The notes beneath the pieces were generated by a model. The model did not search any database and was not told where the DNA came from. It saw only the letters and a list, made by a program, of their open reading frames with translations. DNA of 64,000 nucleotides from PALSA-612 sp963776375 (GTDB lineage: Bacteria > Actinomycetota > Thermoleophilia > Gaiellales > Gaiellaceae). Both the position numbers and the translations under genes were made by a program. The stretch is from NCBI GenBank assembly GCA_963776375.1, contig CAVZMF010000004.1:372001-436000 (forward strand), given 5' to 3'. The first letter of the stretch is position 1, and every line of letters starts with the position of its first letter. This document shows positions 1 to 9,364 of the stretch, one piece after another.

Positions 1-484
1 GCCGCCGCTGCCGGTGTGGCCGGACGGCTTCAGCGTCGCGCTCGAGCCGGCCGAGGAGCGATCTGATCTACGAGACACTCGAGGAGGCGTTCGAGGACCA
101 CTTGGGCCACCAGACGCGAACCTTCGAGGAGTGGATCGCGCAGAACGGGCCGCTGGACAGGCGCCTCTGCTACGTCGTCCGCACCGAGGACGGCGCGCCT
201 GCCGCGGCCGCAGGTCTGCGACGAGGAGCGCTTCGGCACCGCCTGGGTCGACATCCTCGGCGTGCTGCAGGCCGCGGCGCCGACGCGGTCTCGGGGAGGC
301 GCTGCTCCGGCAGGCGTTCCACGACCTCTACGCGCGCGGCCGGCGCCGCGTCGCGCTCGGCGGTCGACGCCGAGAACACGACCGGGGCGACGCGGCTCTA
401 CGAGCGGGTCGGCATGACAGGTCAGCCTGCGCGGACGACGCGTACGAGAAGGTGCTGCCCGGCCGGCGAGGTAGGCGCAACTAA
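1..484 (+). CDS. GNAT-family N-acetyltransferase, 5' end outside window, frame-broken
   Basis: C-terminal part of a GCN5-related acetyltransferase, which moves an acetyl group from acetyl-CoA to an amine; the substrate cannot be told. Pieces seen in successive frames are LEEAFEDHLG, RTFEEWIAQ, a strand ending VDILGV, the acetyl-CoA loop RRRRGLGEALLR, the helix AFHDLYARG and the closing NTTGATRLYERVGMT. These are the usual order of GNAT motifs. The frame changes about five times (near 66, 212, 275, 373 and 417), each time as if one base were surplus. The TAA at 482-484 closes the frame of DDAYEKVLP. It stands 12 bases before accD, so it may be the first gene of that operon. Family is fairly sure; whether the breaks are real is not. 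Confidence 0.6.
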   Translation, partial: PPLPVWPDGFSVALEPAEERSDLRDTRGGVRGPLGPPDANLRGVDRAERAAGQAPLLRRPHRGRRACRGRRSATRSASAPPGSTSSACCRPRRRRGLGEALLRQAFHDLYARGRRRVALGGRRREHDRGDAALRAGRHDRSACADDAYEKVLPGRRGRRN

Positions 485-496
485 ACTGGCTGACTC

Positions 497-1343
497 ATGG
501 AGGGAGGGGTTGACGTCTCGATCGAGCGCAAGGCCGAGGCACGGGTCGACGACGGCCGGCACTCCGAACACCTGCCCATCCTGCGAGTCGCACTATCGCG
601 ACGACGAGCTCCAGGCCGCGCTCCGCGTCTGCCCCCAGTGCGGGCACCACTTCCCGATGGAGGCGCGCGAGCGCATCGACTCGCTCGCCGACCCGGACAC
701 CTTCGAGGAGGAGGCGGCCGATCTCCGCTCCTCCGACCCGCTCGACTTCTTCGACCTGCAGGCCCTACCGCGAGCGCCTGGCGGAGGCCGAGCTCGAGAC
801 CGGGCTCGGCGAGGCGATCGTGATCGGCAGCGCGCTCCTCGACGGCCATCCGTGCGAGCTCGCGGTCATGGACTTCGCCTTCATGGGCGGCTCGATGGGC
901 AGCGCCGTCGGCGAGAAGTTCATCCGCGCGTGCGAGCGCGCCTCGGAGCGGAGCGTGCCGCTCGTCTCCGTCACGGCCTCGGGCGGCGCGCGCATGCAGG
1001 AGGGCATCCTCTCGCTGATGCAGCTCCCGAAGACGGTCTGCGCAGTCGAGGACCTCTACGACGCGGGCGGCGCGATGTTCAGCGTCATGGCCCATCCGAC
1101 CACGGCCGGCGTGCTGGCCAGCTTCGCGAGCCTGGGCGACGTCATCGTCGCGGAGCCCGGTGCGCTGCTCGCGTTCACCGGGCCGCGTGTCGTTCAGCAG
1201 ACGACGAAGGAGCAGTCTGCCGGCCGACTTCGGCCGCGCCGAGTCCAACCTCCGCTTCGGCCACATCGACGCGCATCGTCGCCCGGCCGGAGCTGAAGCC
1301 GTTCCTGGCCCGCCTCCTCCGGCTGTTCTCCAATGACCGCTGA
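497..1343 (+). CDS. accD: Acetyl-CoA carboxylase carboxyltransferase subunit beta
   Basis: Beta subunit of the cytoplasmic carboxyltransferase that passes CO2 from carboxybiotin to acetyl-CoA, giving malonyl-CoA for fatty-acid synthesis. The N-terminal zinc ribbon shows as CPSC followed about 17 residues later by CPQC. Then come FMGGSMGSAVGEK, TASGGARMQEG and SLMQLPKT, all crotonase-fold AccD signatures, and the end reads RPELKPFLARLL. The ATG at 497 gives an N-terminus MEGGVDVSIERKAEARVDDG, typical of the family. One extra base seems present near 554, 765, 1215 and 1271; removing them gives a normal ~280-residue protein. Its stop (1341-1343) overlaps the accA start by 11 bases, so the two subunits are translationally coupled. 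Confidence 0.85.
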
Positions 1344-2300
1344 CGACCAGCTGCTCCGGCTGCGCGAGCGGCTCTCGAAGCTGCGCAGCATGAGCCTGCT
1401 CGGCGGCGCCTCGCTCTCGGCGCGACCTGAAGCGGCTGCAGAAGCAGATCGAGCAGCTCGAGGCGGCGCCGACGCTGACCGGCGAGCAGATCTGGCACTC
1501 GGTCGAGCTCGCGCGTCACGAGAACCGGCCCTACACGCTCGACTACGTCGAGCGCATCATCGAGGACTGGGTCGAGCTGCACGGCGATCGCGGCCGGGCC
1601 GACGACCCGCGCTCGTCGACGGGCATCGGGCGCTTCAACGCGCGCACGATGGCGGTGATCGGCCAGCAGAAGGGCCGCGACATCAAGGAGCGCAAGTACC
1701 GCAACTTCGGCATGGCCCACCCCGAGGGCTACCGCAAGGCGATGCGCGTCGATGGAGCTCGCCGAGCGCCACCGCTTCCCGGTGCTCACGCTGATCGACA
1801 CGCCCGGCGCCTGGCCCGGCGTCGCCGCGGAGCAGCACGGCCAGGGCGGCACGCTCGCCCGCTCGCACGCGCTGATGGCGCGGCTGACCGTGCCGATCGT
1901 CGCCTGCATCATCGGCGAGGGCGGCTCCGGCGGCGCCAGCGCGATCGCGCTCGCCGACCGCGTGCTCATGCAGGAGAACGCGATCTACAGCGTGATCACG
2001 CCCGAGGGGTGCGCCGCGATCCTCTGGCGCGACGCGGGGCAGGCGCAGAAGGCGGCGGCGGCGTTCAAGCCCGACGCGGCGCACTGCATCGAGCTGGGCG
2101 TGATCGACACGATCGTGTCCGAGCCGCCCGGAGGCGCGCAGAACGACTACGACGAGGCGGCGCAGCTGCTCGCGGACGAGCATCGAGCTCGAGCTGGCCG
2201 AGATCGAGGACGAGCCGGGCACGGCGCTTCGCCGCGAGCGGCGTGCGAAGTTCCGTGCGATGGGCGTTTTCGCTCCGGTGGCCTGCATCAGCTGGCCTAA
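1333..2300 (+). CDS. accA: Acetyl-CoA carboxylase carboxyltransferase subunit alpha
   Basis: Alpha subunit partnering AccD in the alpha2beta2 carboxyltransferase. Seen: the N-terminal coiled helix RLQKQIEQLEA, HGDRGRADD, GQQKGRD, RNFGMAHPEGYRKAM, TLIDTPGAWPG, the oxyanion-type stretch GEGGSGGASAIA, and YSVITPEGCAAILWRD. It is about 315 residues, normal for AccA. Frame breaks sit near 1426, 1750 and 2184. Each reads as one surplus base, for example between GAG and ATC at 2184. The C-terminus is uncertain: I take the TAA at 2298-2300, but the frame of KFRAMGVF stays open further. Coupled to accD by an 11-base overlap. Confidence 0.85.
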
Positions 2301-2497
2301 TCCACAGGTTCCACAGGCTTTTCCCCGTGTGTTTCATGGTCCGGAAGACCGCATGAACACGGGCATTTCAGGGCGATTTCGGCCACGTACGCGCCAAAGA
2401 ACTGTTTCGTCAGGGTTAAGAACGGGCGCCGAGTCGTGACCGCGTGGTGCCGTTCCGGGCGGGTATCGCGACCTGTGGAAAAGTGCCGGGAAAACCT

Positions 2498-4872
2498 GTG
2501 AAGAAACCGACGAAACTGGCTTCCTACCGGGCAAAGCGCGATCCCGAGGAGCCACGCCGGAGCCGTTCGACCGCGGGAAACGCGCCCGCGCGGCGCAAAG
2601 CAGCCCGTCTTCGTCGTCCAGCGCCACGACGCGACGCGGCCTCCACTACGACTTCCGCCTCGAGCGGGACGGCGTGCTCGCGAGCTGGGCGGTGCCCGAA
2701 GGGCGTCCCGCTCGAGCCGGGCACGCAGCACCTCGCCGTTCACGTCGAGGACCACCCGCTCGAGTACGCCACCTTCGAGGGCGAGATCCCGAAGGGCAAC
2801 TACGGCGCCGGAACCGTCGAGATCTGGGACCGCGGCACGCTACGAGCTCGTCGAGGAGAAGAAGGACGGCGGGCTGACCGTGCGGCTGCACGGCGAGAAG
2901 CTCGACGGGCTCTGGGCGCTCGTTCCCGCCCGGCTGTCCGGCCAGGAGAAGAACTGGCTGATCCTGCGCAAGCGCGACGAGGAGCGCGCGCCGAGCCGCG
3001 CGGGCCTTCGCGCCGCTACATAGCCGATGCTGGCCACCGCTCGCCGAGCGGCTGCCGCAGGGCGCGGACTGGCTGTTCGAGCCGAAGTGGGACGGCTACC
3101 GCGCGCTCGCCTACGTCAGCGCGACAGGGAGGTCGAGCTGCGCAGCCGGCGAGGCAACGACCTGACGGAGCGCTTCTCGGCGGTCGCGAGGGCGTTGCCG
3201 CGCGCGCTGCGCACGCCGAGCTGCGTCCTGGACGGCGAGGTCTGCGCGCTCGACGACCAGGGCCGCTCGAGCTTCTCGCTCATGCAGCAGGGTCTCGGAC
3301 GGCTCGTCTACTACGTCTTCGACGTGCTGGAGGTCGAAGGGCGAGCCCGTCCTCGACCGGGCGCTGACCGAGCGCCGCGAGTTGCTCGCGGACCTGCTCG
3401 ACCGGCGCTCGCAGACGGTGCGGCTCTCCGAGGTGTTCGACGACGGCGAGGCGCTGCTCGAGGCCGCGCGGGCCCAGGGGCTCGAAGGCGTGATGGCGAA
3501 GCGAGCCTCGTCGCCCGTACGAGCAGCGGCGCGCGCGGAACTGGGTGAAGGTGAAGGTGCGGCCGGAGCAGGAGTTCGTCGTCGTCGGCTACACGAAGGG
3601 CCAGGGGCGGCGGACGCGGCTCGGCGCGCTCGTGGTCGCGGTGAACGAGGACGGGGCGGGCTGCGCTGGGTCGGCAACGTCGGCACGGGGTTCACGGAGC
3701 AGACGCTCGACGAGCTGCTCGACCGGCTGCGCCCGCTCGAGCGGCTCCGACTCGCCGCTCGCGGAGATCCCGAAGATGCCGCGCGTCCGCAAGAGCTGAC
3801 GTCGTCTGGGTCGAGCCGGAGCTCGTCGTCCAGGTGCGAGTTCGCCGAGTGGACGCACGACGGGCATCTGCGCGCGCCCGCGTTCCTCGGCTTGCGCGAC
3901 GACAAACGTCCGGAGGACGTGCGGCGGGAGGTGCCCGAAACCGAAGCCAAGCCAGACCCGATCCCGCCGGAGATCCGCAAGGGCAAGCGCGTGCTCAAGC
4001 TGTCCAATCTGGACAAGCCCTTCTGGCCCGAGGACGGGATCACGAAGGGCGACCTGCTCGCGTACTACCGCGCCGTCGCGCCGGTGCTCGTCCCGCACCT
4101 GAAGGACCGCCCGTTCACGATGAAGCGCTATCCCGACGGCTGGCAGGGCGGCCACTTCTTCCAGAAGGACGCGCCCAAGCACATGCCCGACTGGATCCCG
4201 ACGGCGACCTACCGCTCGACGTCCCGCGAGTCGCGCCAGAAGCGGATGATCAGCTACCCGCTCGTCAACGACGAGCTGGCGCTGCTGTGGATGGTGAACA
4301 TGGCCTGCATCGACATGAACGCGTGGTACTCGCGTGTCGACAGGCCCGAGCGACCCGACTTCGTGCTCTTCGACCTCGACCCCTCGCCGGACGTCGGCTT
4401 CCCGGAGACGGTCGAGGTCGCGTTGCTCGTCAGGGCGATGCTGGACGGGATCGGCCTGAAGAGCTTCGCCAAGACGAGCGGGGCCGACGGCATCCACGTA
4501 CTCGTCCCGATCGAGCGGCGCTGGACGTACGCGGACACGCGCGAGTTCGCGGAGATCGTCGCCCGCGCACTCGTCTCGACCCATCGCGGCCTGGTCACGA
4601 CCGAGTGGCAGAAGGCGAAGCGCCGCGGCGTGCTCATCGACTCGAACCAGAACGGCGAGGGCAAGACGATCGCGTCCGCCTACTCGGTGCGGCCGAAGGA
4701 GGGCGCGCCGGTGTCGACCCCGCTGCGCTGGGACGAGGTCAACGCGTCGCTCGACCCCGCCGCGTTCACGATGGAGGTCGTTCTCGAGCGGATCGAGAAG
4801 CAGGGCGACCTGTTCGAGGGCGTGCTGACGGAGAAGCAGTCGCTCTCGAAGGCGCTGGCGGCGGTCCGTTAG
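2498..4872 (+). CDS. ligD: ATP-dependent DNA ligase LigD (PE-LIG-POL), frame-broken N-terminal two thirds
   Basis: Multidomain enzyme of bacterial non-homologous end joining. Domain order is 3'-phosphoesterase (HDATRLHYDFRLE, HVEDHPLEYATFEG, about residues 40-160), then ATP-dependent ligase (motif I EPKWDGYRA with the AMP-binding Lys, LDGEVCALD, EGVMAKR, WVKVK), then primase-polymerase (LSNLDKPFWPEDG, KDAPKHMPDWI, catalytic LFDLDPSPD, KTSGADGIHVL). This is the Pseudomonas-type order, not the mycobacterial POL-first one. The GTG at 2498 gives VKKPTKLASY; a GTG at 2444 is an alternative. About 13 frame breaks lie between 2550 and 3840, and the 1,030 bases coding the polymerase domain have none. 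No Ku gene is seen nearby. The stop overlaps the convergent gene's stop by 4 bases. Confidence 0.85.
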
Positions 4873-5285
4873 CGACGGAAGACGATGCAGGCCACGTAGC
4901 TCGCGTCGCCGTTCGTCCTCGCGTCCGCGAACAGGACCAGCGGGCCGGCCCGGCTCGCGCGCCACGTCGGGTGGCGTGTCGCAGCGAGTTTGTGTGTCGC
5001 CCCGTGGCCTACAGAGAGTGAGACGCTGCGGGGAGCGAAGCCGAGCTCGAACCGAATCCGTTCGCCACGCCGAACGCGCACGACCGGTGCCGAACCGGGG
5101 CCCTTGCCGCAGTGCGGGGCGATGGAGTCCGAGCATACGGACCGCTGCTGGGAGATCCAGCAGTACGACGAGTAGCCGAGCTGAACGCGGCCACCCGAGG
5201 TGACCACCCAGGCAGCCGGAGGCTTGCCGAGGGCTACGGCGAGCGGCGCGAGCAGCGCGACTACGGCGATCCTCATCGAAGTCAT
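4869..5285 (-). CDS. Small secreted protein of unknown function
   Basis: About 138 residues starting MTSMRIAVVALLAPLAVALG, a clear signal peptide; starts at 5294 or 5276 are also possible. The mature part holds cysteines in CWIS, SVCSD, PHCGKG and VACIVF, which could form two disulfides, and ends in a strand-rich region (RIRFELGF, SVSLSVGHG). No family recognised. It lies 22 bases downstream of the NDH-2 gene on the same strand, so it is probably co-transcribed. Convergent with ligD. Confidence 0.55.
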   Translation of the reverse strand: MTSMRIAVVALLAPLAVALGKPPAAWVVTSGGRVQLGYSSYCWISQQRSVCSDSIAPHCGKGPGSAPVVRVRRGERIRFELGFAPRSVSLSVGHGATHKLAATRHPTWRASRAGPLVLFADARTNGDASYVACIVFRR

Positions 5286-5307
5286 ACGTAGCACACGATC
5301 TCGGTCG

Positions 5308-6627
5308 TCACTCGCCCACGGGCTTCGTGTGTCCGAGCACGCCCAGCTCGGCGATGTCTCGGCGGAAGAGAAGCGCCACGGTCCAGTCGGTGACGACCCG
5401 CAGCTTCCGCGAAATGAGCGGCAGCTGGTACAGGTGATACGTCCTCGTGACGAACCAGCCGGGGAAGCCGCGCAGCCGCAGGCCCATCACGTCGGCGATC
5501 CCGCGGTAGCGGCCGAGTGTCGCCACCTGACCGAGCATGCGGTAGCGGTAGGGCTTCGGGTCGCCGCTCAGGTTCTTCGCCAGGCGCCGAGCCTGCCGGA
5601 GCGCGTGTTGGGACGTGGGCGGGTCGGGGTGGTCCGGTGTCGCCTGATTGGGGACACGGGCGCCGTCGCCGAGCGCCCAGACGTTCGCGTGGCCCTCGAC
5701 GCGCAGCAGCTCGTCGACCTGAACACGGCCGCCGTCGTCCAGCGGCAGGCCGAGGTCCGCGAGCGCGGGGTGGGCGCGGACGCCGGCGGTCCAGACGAGC
5801 GTGCTGGTTGGCACGGTCTCGCCGTCCGAGAGCGTGGCCGCGTGAGGGTCGAGCCGGTCGAGCGTCGTGCCCACGCGGATCTCGATCCCGCGCTTGACCA
5901 GCTGCGCGGCCGCGTAATCGCCGAGCCGGGTGGGAATCTCCGGCAGGATCTTCGGCGCGGCGTCGACGAGGATCCAGCGCTGGGGCTCATGTGCGATCTC
6001 CGGGTAATAGCGGAGTGCGTCGCGGGCGAGCTCGTGTAGCTCCGCCAGCGCCTCGACCCCGGCGTAGCCGGCGCCGACGAAGACGAAGGTCAGCTCCCGC
6101 CTGCGGTGCCCGGGAGTCTCGGCCGCGGCTGCGGCCTCGAGCCGGCGGAGGACGTGGTTGCGGAGCCGGATCGCGTCCTCGAGCGACTTGAAGCCGAGTG
6201 CTGTCTCCTTCAGGCCGGGGATCGGCAGCGCACGGGCGACGGCTCCGAAGGCGACGACCAGCTGCTCGTAGTGCACGGTGAGCAGCTCCTCCTCGGTCTC
6301 GACCTGCACCGTCTGCCGGGCCAGGTCGAGGCCGCCGGCATGGCCGACGATCACGTCGGAGCGCGGGCACATCATCCGCAGCGGCACGACGACGTGGCGC
6401 GGCTCGAGCGAACCCGAAGCCGCCTCGGGGAGGAGAGAGGCGAAGAGCATGAAGTTCTCGTGGTTGACGATCGTCGACTCGCGGCCGCGCTTCCCGAGCA
6501 GCCGCGCGAGCCAGGCGCCGCCGAACCCGCCCCCGAGGACGAGGATGCCGCCGCGCGCGTCGCGTGTCACTTTGCCACGCGCGGCGCCGGGCAGCCGCCG
6601 CGCGCTCGAAGCGGCCGTTGCCTGCAT
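5308..6627 (-). CDS. ndh: Type II NADH:quinone oxidoreductase (NDH-2)
   Basis: Single-subunit, non-proton-pumping flavoprotein that oxidises NADH and reduces menaquinone at the inner face of the membrane. The N-terminal FAD site is ILVLGGGFGGAWLARLL. The second Rossmann motif, for NADH, is TFVFVGAGYAGVEALAEL. The FAD-contact motif is NVWALGDGARV, and the quinone-site region is PPTSQHALRQARRLAKN. The C-terminal amphipathic segment around GWFVTRTYHLYQLP is the usual membrane anchor. I chose the ATG at 6627 (MQATAASS), since anything upstream would run into the divergent LOG gene that starts 25 bases away. About 439 residues, normal for the family. Confidence 0.9.
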   Translation of the reverse strand: MQATAASSARRLPGAARGKVTRDARGGILVLGGGFGGAWLARLLGKRGRESTIVNHENFMLFASLLPEAASGSLEPRHVVVPLRMMCPRSDVIVGHAGGLDLARQTVQVETEEELLTVHYEQLVVAFGAVARALPIPGLKETALGFKSLEDAIRLRNHVLRRLEAAAAAETPGHRRRELTFVFVGAGYAGVEALAELHELARDALRYYPEIAHEPQRWILVDAAPKILPEIPTRLGDYAAAQLVKRGIEIRVGTTLDRLDPHAATLSDGETVPTSTLVWTAGVRAHPALADLGLPLDDGGRVQVDELLRVEGHANVWALGDGARVPNQATPDHPDPPTSQHALRQARRLAKNLSGDPKPYRYRMLGQVATLGRYRGIADVMGLRLRGFPGWFVTRTYHLYQLPLISRKLRVVTDWTVALLFRRDIAELGVLGHTKPVGE

Positions 6628-6651
6628 GTGCGCTCTTCTACCATCGCCGCG

Positions 6652-7128
6652 ATGAGTCGGGCTCAGGTGGCCGTGATCGGAAGCGGCGCGGATGGCGAGG
6701 CGCAGGCCGAGGAGGTCGGCCGGCTGCTGGCCGAGCGGGGCGTCACCGTCGTCACCGGTGGGCGCGACGAGGTGATGGCGGCGGCGGCGCGCGGCGCGAA
6801 GTCCGCCGGCGGGACGACGATCGGCGTGCTTCCCGGCGAGACGCCCGAGGGCGCGAACGAGTGGATCGACCACGTGGTCGTGACCGGCGTCGGTCACGCG
6901 CGGAACCTCGCCGTCGTCGCGTCCGGTGACGCGGTGATCGCGGTGGGCGGCGCCTGGGGCACGCTGTCCGAGATCGCGCTCGCGCGTGTGCTCGGCCGGC
7001 CGGTGGTGGTACTCGAGCCGGGCTGGGCGGTGGAGGGCGAGGGCATAGAGCGCGCATCGAGCCCGGAAGAGGCGGTCGAGCTCGCCCTCCGCCTCTCCGG
7101 GACGGCTGTGGACGAGAAGTCACACTGA
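6652..7128 (+). CDS. LOG-family (TIGR00725-type) nucleotide-binding protein
   Basis: 158 residues starting MSRAQVAVIGSGADG. It shows the Rossmann-like LOG fold: an N-terminal GSG loop, VVTGGRDEVMAAAARGAK, TIGVLPG, and the signature GGAWGTLSEIALA, corresponding to PGGxGTxxE of lysine-decarboxylase-like phosphoribohydrolases, although the leading Pro is Val. Relatives cleave nucleoside 5'-monophosphates (cytokinin-activating LOG). The TIGR00725 group is short and its substrate is not established. Divergent from ndh, followed by a strong hairpin at 7196-7216. Confidence 0.75.
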   Translation: MSRAQVAVIGSGADGEAQAEEVGRLLAERGVTVVTGGRDEVMAAAARGAKSAGGTTIGVLPGETPEGANEWIDHVVVTGVGHARNLAVVASGDAVIAVGGAWGTLSEIALARVLGRPVVVLEPGWAVEGEGIERASSPEEAVELALRLSGTAVDEKSH

Positions 7129-7195
7129 AGTTGCATTTCCGTGCGAGTGTCGTGCGGATTTCGGCGTTACGCTCACCGCGGGTGGCGGGTGGTTT

Positions 7196-7216
7196 CTCCC
7201 CACCCTGGGTGGGGAG
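7196..7216. terminator. Bidirectional hairpin terminator
   Basis: A perfect 10-base inverted repeat, CTCCCCACCC / GGGTGGGGAG, around a single T. It lies between the convergent ends of the LOG gene (stop 7128) and the secreted-protein gene on the minus strand. No long T run follows on either side, as is usual in high-G+C genomes. Confidence 0.7.
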
Positions 7217-7227
7217 GTCGATTGGAC

Positions 7228-9294
7228 CTACCCGGCATGGCGTGGTCCGTGATGCCGCGGGTGCGCTTGTGTCGCACCGGTTGACGATCTTCCCCGCGAG
7301 CTCGGTCTCGCTGCCTGCGGTGAGCACCTTCGTGGCCAGGCTGAGATCGATCGGCTGGAGGTCGGCGTACTTCTGACCGAAGATCTTTGCGACCCAGAGT
7401 TGTGCATTGCCGCCGCCATCCGTGTACTCGTGGGCGATCCAGATGCCGTCGGCCTCCTTGCCCTGGACGAAGTCGACGGAGGCGCCGGCGACATCGCCCC
7501 AACGTGTTGCCTTGCCGCTCGCTGTCGCCTTTGCTCCGTTCTTGAGGATGCGCCCCGAGCGGAGCTTCGGCTCGTCGTGGATCCAGGCGTTGTAGCGCAT
7601 GCTCGGGTAGTAGTCCGGCCCGGAGATCGCGTAGACGACGACGGCGTCCTGCTTCTTGTTGACCTCGATGGCGGGCCAGCCGAACCAGTTCTTCGAGTTC
7701 CCGCCGCCGATGATCTCGCGTGAGCCGCCGTTCGGCGGGGCCGGGAACTGCATGTTGTCGGGCGTCCACAGACGAACGACGCGGACGAGGGTGCGCCCGT
7801 TCGGGGCCGCGCCGGTCGCGACGACGTAGAGAAAGCCGCGCCACGCAGCCTTGAGCGGCTTGGTTCCGACGTTGTCCAGCCTGATGACCGTGTTCGCGGA
7901 GGCACCCTTCTCCGGGGCGGCTGTCGGCTTCCCTGGCGGTGTCGGGAGCGTCACGCCCACGCGCTTGACGGCCTGGGACTGCGTCAACTGCTGCGTCACT
8001 TTCCACACGACCCACTGGGCGGTGTTGTTCGGGTTCTCGGCGACGAAGAACGAGCCGCCGGGATCGGGGTGGGCGAGCGTCGGCTGCAGCAGGGTCGACG
8101 GGCACGTTCCGTCGGGGTTGCGCAGGCCGTCTGCCTTGCAGACGAAAAGGTACCCCTCCTTGGGGAAGTTAATGAAGGGGTACTGCTCCTTGGTGAGCAG
8201 CTTGAAGCTCGGGTAGAGCTGCCAGTTGGCAACCGCGGTCGATCCCGCCGCGACGTCTTTGGCGCGAACGAGGAAAAGATGCGGGTACGCACGCACAGGG
8301 TGATTGGGGTCGCCTACCTCGACCGCGTTGACGATCTTCACCGTCACGTCGATCGTGACCGCGTTGACGCCCACGCTCGGGTAGTCGGCGAGATCGCCCT
8401 GAAGGTACGGGGCCGAGCCGGTCCCCCATCCGGCCGCGGCGTCCCACCAGTAGAGGTACCAGCACACGGCGGCCGGGTTCCCGCGGCCAGGCAGCCGGCC
8501 GGATCCTCACCGGCCGAGACGGCGAGTCCGATGACCGAGCGCCGTTTCGTCGTCGGAAGGTTCAGCGCGCACGTGCGCGTGTCGTTGCCGTCCAGGATGC
8601 CGTCCGGGGGCCTCTTGCTCGGGCCCGCGACGTCGAGTGTCTTCTCGCTCTTGTCCTGCAGACCGTTCGCGTTCTTGTCAACGTAGGCGGTCTCCTGCCC
8701 TCGGCAGGTGCCTGTCGCCACGATGACGAATCGGCGCCGGTACGGGTCGAAGATCGTCTTCGAGTCGTTGAAGTTATTGATCCGCCCGTTCTCGGGCTTG
8801 CCGAGCTTCGGCCCGGTAGCGCTGTTCTTGTCGATCAGCGGCTGGAACAGATTCGTGAGAATGAGCGAGTTGGCACCGCTCGGATAGGGTTTTCCGGCCT
8901 TCGTGAAGAAGAGGACGACGCCGTTGTTGCCGACGACGACGTCGGTGCTCGACGCGGCGATCTGGGGGTCGGGAGGATTGGCTCCAGGCCCGGCCGGCCA
9001 GGAGTTGACGGGTTTCGGAGAAGACGCAAGGTCGACACCGGCCGGGCGCCGCACGCTGCTGCTTCCCTCGTCGAACTCGGGCGGCTGACCGGCTTGGTGT
9101 TTCGGAGGCCGCTTCAGCAGCCGCTTGAGCCGCGCGGCTGTCACCGCCGGTCCCGCGTGCAAGGCGAACGGTTTTCCGATCCGTTGTGTCGACGGCGCCT
9201 GCGCCGGCTCGGCGGCGTCGGACGAGCTTCTCGTGGTTACGAGCACGACGGCGGCGGATGCGGCGACGAGGAGAGCGGCGACGACGAACCGCAT
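7228..9294 (-). CDS. Large secreted protein of unknown function, two frame breaks
   Basis: About 690 residues beginning MRFVVAALLVAASAAVVLVTT, a signal peptide. The mature protein has long stretches with Trp/Tyr-rich strands (FWVxxT-like, DPYRRRFVIVATG, YNAWIHDEPKL, DGIWIAHEYTDGGGNAQLW), suggesting a repeated beta-sheet or beta-propeller fold. FNDSKTIFDPYRRRF and IDVTVKIVN occur once each. No enzymatic motif recognised. The frame shifts near 8480, and again near the 3' end, because the main frame runs through the terminator at 7196-7216. The TAG at 7228-7230 just before that hairpin is the likeliest true stop. Upstream, the frame is continuous with the helicase's last codons without a stop. 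Confidence 0.6.
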
Positions 9295-9364
9295 GCGCGT
9301 AGCGTAAACGAGGCCACTCGACAAACCGTGAATTCGCCCAGAGATTTCCGTGGAGACGCGGCGG

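Noticed and set aside
2298..2482. DnaA-box-like TAATCCACA (2298), GGTTCCACA (2307) and TTTTCCACA on the minus strand (2474-2482)
   Set aside because: Only three imperfect boxes, no dnaA, dnaN or A+T-rich stretch nearby; not enough for an origin.
3589..5136. A 515-codon open frame on the minus strand opposite ligD, and similar long antisense frames elsewhere
   Set aside because: In ~70% G+C coding DNA the antisense frame stays open by wobble bias. The text is Arg/Pro/Ala-rich with no family features.
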